From the NCBI GenBank assembly GCA_009702725.1, contig WLHM01000018.1:1-10974 (forward strand): a stretch of 10,974 bases of DNA. The letters run 5' to 3'. The notes below the pieces were generated by a model. That model saw nothing but the letters and a program-made list of their open reading frames with translations, was not told where the DNA came from and did not search any database. Positions 7,599 to 10,974 of the stretch are shown piece after piece. Made by a program: the position numbers and the translations under genes. Numbering within the stretch: the first letter of the stretch is position 1; every line of letters begins with the position of its first letter. The stretch comes from Actinomycetota bacterium (GTDB lineage Bacteria > Actinomycetota > Actinomycetes > S36-B12).

Positions 7599-7604
7599 AG
7601 AGTA
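7599..7604 (-). promoter_or_regulatory. Candidate -10 element for leaderless glgE transcription
   Basis: On the minus strand this reads TACTCT, with 9 nt between it and the glgE ATG. A start site 7-8 nt downstream would leave a 5' leader of 0-3 nt, matching the absence of a Shine-Dalgarno sequence. I see no good -35 hexamer. Confidence 0.3.
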
Positions 7605-7643
7605 CCGATGAAGAACAGAACTTTTATTGGCAGCGGGGCAATA

Positions 7644-7674
7644 CCGAACTTTTCGTTCGGCGCTAAGCGCTAAG
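7644..7674. repeat. Hairpin, palindrome and tandem 7-mer upstream of glgE
   Basis: Three structures adjoin each other. CCGAAC-TTTTC-GTTCGG (7644-7660) is a perfect 6-bp inverted repeat. GCGCT-A-AGCGC (7660-7670) is a perfect 5-1-5 palindrome sharing its first base with the hairpin. CGCTAAG is repeated in tandem at 7661-7667 and 7668-7674. The cluster lies 55-85 bp upstream of the glgE start, a normal place for an operator. No regulator is implied by the sequence itself. Confidence 0.4.
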
Positions 7675-8100
7675 GCCCACCGCCCGGCAAAACCCTTCGA
7701 ACACCCCACCTAGTTGCGGGGACGATTGCTACTCTTCATTGCCCTCAAAGCACCCACATAGCATCCCGGGCGAGTTGGAAGAGGGGTTTAGGGTGCCACC
7801 GATACCGGCGACACCGGGCCTTACCCAACCTACACCGAGTGCGAGCCGATCACTTGGCGCTGAACTAACTGGTGAATTAACGTTGGCATTTGGCATGGCA
7901 CTCTCCGTTTCCAGTTCAATGGATGATTTAGTTAAACGATGACATCACAGTTCGGTTGTTAAGGCAAGGAGATGAGCTTCGTGGCTCAAGAATTGTCGGC
8001 GCTATCCTAACCGCACCCGAGCGATCCATGGCCCTACTTTTACCGAATATTGCTGCACGGGTTGGTCTTGGCAGGGCTAAGAATGCAAACGCTGTCAGAC

Positions 8101-8117
8101 CCGGTACGTTTAACCGG
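8101..8117 (+). promoter_or_regulatory. Candidate glgP promoter and operator: -10 element inside an inverted repeat
   Basis: CCGGT (8101-8105) and ACCGG (8113-8117) form a 5-7-5 inverted repeat. Between them lies TACGTT (8105-8110), which fits a -10 hexamer (TAnnnT). Only 6 nt separate it from the glgP GTG at 8117, so the transcript would begin at or near the start codon. A protein bound to the repeat would cover the -10 and the start site. Confidence 0.33.
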
Positions 8118-10687
8118 TGCGAGCAATCCGTAGGTTCAACGTCCGGGCCGTACTTCCAGAATCCTTGGTGCCCCTGGAGGCTTTGGCCCATAACTTGCGT
8201 TGGTGCTGGAGCCCAAACACCCGCGACCTGTTTGCCGCCATGGACGACAAACTCTGGAAGTCATTGGGTCAAGACCCGGTTCGGCTACTCGGTGAAATAT
8301 CGGCTGAGCGATTGGCCGAGTTGGCCGCCGACGAAGGCTACGTGGGCTGGGTGCGCGAGCGGGCCGACGATCTACAGAATTACCTCACCGCCGACCGCTG
8401 GTTCCAGGCCTTGGGCGCTGATGCCCCTGCTGGCATCGCTTATTTCTCACCGGAGTACGGCATTACGTCGGCACTCCCGCAGTACTCTGGCGGCCTTGGG
8501 ATTTTGGCCGGCGACCACCTGAAGTCAGCGAGTGACCTAGGCGTTCCGCTAATTGCGATCGGTCTGTTTTACCGCGCTGGATATTTTCGCCAGTCGCTTT
8601 CGACCGATGGATGGCAACAGGAGCAGTACCCCTTATGCGATCCAGACGGCAGTCCGGTGTCGCTGTTGCGTGAAGCTGATGGCACCTCGGTAAAAATTTC
8701 AGTGGGCTTGCCGGGAGGACGCAAGATTTGGGCGCGCATATGGATAGCGCAGGTCGGGCGCGTGCCGTTGCTGATGCTGGACTCCGATGTCGAGGAGAAC
8801 GCTTCAGCCGAACGTGACGTCACCGATCGGCTGTATGGCGGTGGCGGGGAGCACCGGTTGCAGCAGGAGATGCTGCTTGGCATCGGCGGAGTGAGAGCAC
8901 TACGCGCCTACTGTCGGCTAACCGGGCGCACCGCACCCGAGGTATTTCATACCAACGAGGGTCACGCAGGATTCCTCGGTTTCGAGCGTATCCAAGAATT
9001 ACTCTCGGAAAATTCTGACATGGGCTTCGATGAAGCCCTTGAGGTTATCCGCGCGGGCACGGTATTCACGACTCACACACCGGTGCCTGCAGGTATTGAC
9101 AGATTCCCTCGCGAGCTGGTCACCCAGTATCTGGGTGGTGCAAATGGCGAAGCCAAGTTGCCGGTCGAGCGAATTATCGCGTTGGGTGCCGAGACGTACC
9201 CTGGGGGCGATCCCAATGTATTTAATATGGCGGTAATGGGCTTGCGCCTTGGGCAGCGCGCAAACGGTGTTAGCTTGCTACACGGTCGGGTTTCACGAGA
9301 GATGTTTTCGGGGCTGTGGCCAGGCTTCGATGCAGGAGATGTGCCCATCGCGTCCATCACTAATGGTGTACATGCACCGACGTGGGTGGCCCGCGAAATT
9401 TTGGATATTGCCGCTAAAGCGCTCGGCCCAGATCAAGGCGATGAAGCCAGCGCATGGGAAGTGATTTCTCAGGCCAATGATGAGCATTTGTGGGGCATCA
9501 AGCGGTCATTACGTGAGCAGTTAATAGTGATGGCACGTGAGCGTTTGCGTGACTCTTGGATAAATCGTGGTGCCAGCGAGATGGAATTGAATTGGGTTGA
9601 CGATGTCTTGGATCCTGATGTTCTAACTATCGGGTTCGCCCGTCGGGTGCCCTCCTACAAGCGTTTGACGTTGATGCTTCGTGACCCAGAGCGATTACGC
9701 GCCCTGCTACTGGATCCAATACGACCTATTCAATTGGTGATCGCGGGTAAGTCTCATCCAGCAGATGACGGTGGGAAACGGTTAATTCAAGAGTTGGTTA
9801 AATTCGCCGACGAGTTAGATGTACGTCATCGCATCGTGTTCTTGCCCGATTACGACATCAGCATGGCAACTTTGCTGTATCCCGGATGCGATGTTTGGTT
9901 GAACAATCCGATCCGACCCCTTGAAGCCAGCGGAACTTCGGGCATGAAAGCTGCCCTTAATGGCGCTCTAAATCTATCAATTCTTGATGGCTGGTGGGAT
10001 GAATGGTTTGACGGGCAAAATGGCTGGGCCATCCCAACAGCTGACGGTATTGATGACCCCGATCGTCGAGATGATATCGAAGCAGCTGCCCTTTATGACC
10101 TAATTGCAAACTCGGTTGCTTCAACTTTCTATGATCGCGACGCGCATGGTCTGCCACGAAATTGGATTGCGATGGTGCGGCACACCCTCGGTACTCTTGG
10201 GCCAAAGGTTCTCGCAAGCCGCATGGTGCGTGAGTACGTGACCCGTCTATACACGCCAGCTGCGATCTCATCGCGTGAGATGCGCCTGAATTGTTATGCA
10301 CTAGCGGTCGAGGTGTCGTCTTGGAAAACTCATATCCGCGCCAATTGGCCCGAACTGAAGATTGATCACGTCGAGTCACACGGTGTGGGGGAGGCGGTTC
10401 TGCTTGGTGCTCAAATAATGGTTAAGGCCTTTGTTTCGCTGGCGAATCTGACGACCGATGACGTTGTAGTTCAGATCGTATTCGGCCGGGTTGATGCTGA
10501 CGAGCAGATTGTGAAGGCAGGTCATTCTGTAATGGCTCCCGTTGAGCAGTACGAGAGCAATCGTTGGCAGTATCAAATTTCCTTGCCGGTGGAGCAAAAC
10601 GGCCCATTCGGCTACACCGTTAGAATTCTGCCGAGGCATCGCGGATTAGCAACCCCAGAAGAATTGGGCCTGCAAGTACTGGCTTAA
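8117..10687 (+). CDS. glgP: Alpha-glucan (glycogen) phosphorylase, actinobacterial long form with DUF3417
   Basis: PLP-dependent enzyme releasing glucose 1-phosphate from non-reducing ends of alpha-1,4 glucan. The product has 856 residues and belongs to the divergent GlgP subfamily (TIGR02094-like), which carries an N-terminal DUF3417 region, here about residues 15-115 (LEALAHNLRWCWSPNTRDLFAAMD). The phosphorylase core follows: AYFSPEYGITSALPQYSGGLGILAGDHLKSASDLG, HTNEGHAGF, TTHTPVPAGIDRF, then GFARRVPSYKR and, in ASGTSGMKAALNGALNLS, the PLP-binding Lys611. The GTG start gives MRAIRRFNVRAVLPESL, which matches family N-termini. There is no Shine-Dalgarno, but a -10-like hexamer lies 6 nt upstream, suggesting a leaderless message. 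The gene is divergent from glgE-glgB and its stop overlaps the convergent glgX-like stop by 4 bp. Confidence 0.96.
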   Translation: MRAIRRFNVRAVLPESLVPLEALAHNLRWCWSPNTRDLFAAMDDKLWKSLGQDPVRLLGEISAERLAELAADEGYVGWVRERADDLQNYLTADRWFQALGADAPAGIAYFSPEYGITSALPQYSGGLGILAGDHLKSASDLGVPLIAIGLFYRAGYFRQSLSTDGWQQEQYPLCDPDGSPVSLLREADGTSVKISVGLPGGRKIWARIWIAQVGRVPLLMLDSDVEENASAERDVTDRLYGGGGEHRLQQEMLLGIGGVRALRAYCRLTGRTAPEVFHTNEGHAGFLGFERIQELLSENSDMGFDEALEVIRAGTVFTTHTPVPAGIDRFPRELVTQYLGGANGEAKLPVERIIALGAETYPGGDPNVFNMAVMGLRLGQRANGVSLLHGRVSREMFSGLWPGFDAGDVPIASITNGVHAPTWVAREILDIAAKALGPDQGDEASAWEVISQANDEHLWGIKRSLREQLIVMARERLRDSWINRGASEMELNWVDDVLDPDVLTIGFARRVPSYKRLTLMLRDPERLRALLLDPIRPIQLVIAGKSHPADDGGKRLIQELVKFADELDVRHRIVFLPDYDISMATLLYPGCDVWLNNPIRPLEASGTSGMKAALNGALNLSILDGWWDEWFDGQNGWAIPTADGIDDPDRRDDIEAAALYDLIANSVASTFYDRDAHGLPRNWIAMVRHTLGTLGPKVLASRMVREYVTRLYTPAAISSREMRLNCYALAVEVSSWKTHIRANWPELKIDHVESHGVGEAVLLGAQIMVKAFVSLANLTTDDVVVQIVFGRVDADEQIVKAGHSVMAPVEQYESNRWQYQISLPVEQNGPFGYTVRILPRHRGLATPEELGLQVLA

Positions 10688-10974
10688 GGAATTGCGATCA
10701 ACTCTGAGGAGTTTGAGAGTTCGCCCCTAGGTCTTTCGTCATTTACTTCGAATACGAGCATGCTATGCGGCACCATCGCTAAACTGCGTCCTGCTAATTC
10801 GCTGGTGCGCGGTACTGCAGAATCTTGCTCGGTATCGATAACTCGATGGTAGCTGGATCCGTATGGGTCACCAGGCAAGTTGAATGTTTGCGCTTCTTGG
10901 CCCGCGTGCATCAAGACGAGAAATGATTTGCCGCCATCGACCCCAGCTATGAACATTCCTAGGGTGCGCGAATC
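10684..10974 (-). CDS. glgX: Glycogen debranching enzyme GlgX, C-terminal fragment cut by the window edge
   Basis: Only the last 96 residues are visible; the frame stays open to the right edge and the ATG at 10956 is internal. The fragment begins DSRTLGMFIAG and continues GKSFLVLMHAGQEAQTFNLPG, then YHRVIDTEQ and LAGRSLAMV. This is the C-terminal beta domain of GH13 isoamylase/GlgX-type debranching enzymes, which hydrolyse alpha-1,6 branches, especially short stubs left by phosphorylase. The catalytic barrel is outside the window, so activity cannot be judged. The convergent, overlapping arrangement with glgP fits a shared role in glucan breakdown. A TreX-like isoamylase with the same C-terminal fold is the main alternative. 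Confidence 0.82.
   Translation of the reverse strand, partial: DSRTLGMFIAGVDGGKSFLVLMHAGQEAQTFNLPGDPYGSSYHRVIDTEQDSAVPRTSELAGRSLAMVPHSMLVFEVNDERPRGELSNSSELIAIP

Larger units (their letters stand above)
7590..8116. other. Divergent glgE-glgP intergenic region (527 bp) with no recognised gene
   Basis: This is by far the longest unassigned stretch in an otherwise tightly packed window. It must carry promoters for glgE (leftward) and glgP (rightward). Visible elements are a hairpin plus palindrome and tandem 7-mer at 7644-7674, a second tandem 7-mer (TTGGCAT twice, 7883-7896), and a 4-1-4 palindrome GATG-A-CATC at 7938-7946. There is also a strong AAGGAG (7966-7971) ahead of a tiny frame, and a 5-7-5 inverted repeat at the glgP start. 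Open frames of 55-87 codons occur on both strands, but none resembles a family I know. I saw no tRNA-like arm set and no recognisable riboswitch. Confidence 0.6.

Noticed and set aside
6862..7599. 245-codon + strand frame opposite glgE
   Set aside because: Antisense to a confident GlgE coding sequence; composition typical of a shadow.
7739..7942. 67-codon + strand frame from a TTG start in the glgE-glgP gap
   Set aside because: No ribosome binding site, Pro/Ser-rich, no family match; the overlapping minus-strand frame has a better start signal.
7938..7946. GATG-A-CATC palindrome, considered as a CRP/GlxR-like site
   Set aside because: Only a 4-1-4 palindrome; it lacks the TGTGA-N6-TCACA arrangement.
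7928..8191. 87-codon minus-strand frame overlapping the start of glgP
   Set aside because: Its start lies inside glgP and no recognisable motif is present; treated as a shadow.
7956..8522. 188-codon + strand frame from a TTG running into glgP in another reading frame
   Set aside because: Most of it is an out-of-frame reading of glgP; the part before 8117 has no family match.
9957..10379. 140-codon minus-strand frame inside glgP
   Set aside because: Antisense shadow of the phosphorylase C-terminal part, which reads continuously on the + strand.

Overview
The window looks like chromosomal DNA from an actinobacterium. It is moderately GC-rich and uses GTG as well as ATG starts. The marker set is typically actinobacterial: the maltosyltransferase GlgE, the long glycogen phosphorylase with an N-terminal DUF3417 region, a cysteine-less Rrf2 regulator, and a thiolase-MeaB pair. 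Genes are tightly packed and two convergent pairs overlap at their stop codons, which suggests a compact genome, possibly a planktonic lineage; that last point is inference. I saw no rRNA, tRNA, CRISPR array, insertion sequence or integrase.

Left part (1-1906, + strand): the 3' end of an acetyl-CoA acetyltransferase (thiolase) gene is followed closely by meaB, the GTPase that guards adenosylcobalamin-dependent methylmalonyl-CoA mutase. Together they point to acyl-CoA and propionate/methylmalonyl-CoA metabolism continuing to the left of the window.

Middle (1899-3382): an Rrf2-family regulator (- strand) and a thioredoxin-TPR protein resembling CnoX (+ strand) are transcribed divergently from a gap of about 60 bp that contains an imperfect dyad.

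Right part (3400-10974): a glycogen / alpha-glucan locus. On the - strand, glgE (maltose-1-phosphate maltosyltransferase) is followed by glgB (branching enzyme) in a tight operon that builds branched alpha-glucan. Across a 527-bp intergenic region, glgP (alpha-glucan phosphorylase, + strand) is divergent. At the right edge the C-terminal end of a GlgX-type debranching enzyme (- strand) converges on glgP. The locus therefore pairs a synthesis arm (GlgE, GlgB) with a breakdown arm (GlgP, GlgX). The trehalose-to-maltose-1-phosphate genes treS and pep2/mak, often found between glgE and glgB in actinobacteria, are not present here.

I found no convincing new system. The least explained DNA is the glgE-glgP intergenic region, which has small palindromes, tandem 7-mers, two possible leaderless promoters and one small ORF of unknown reality.
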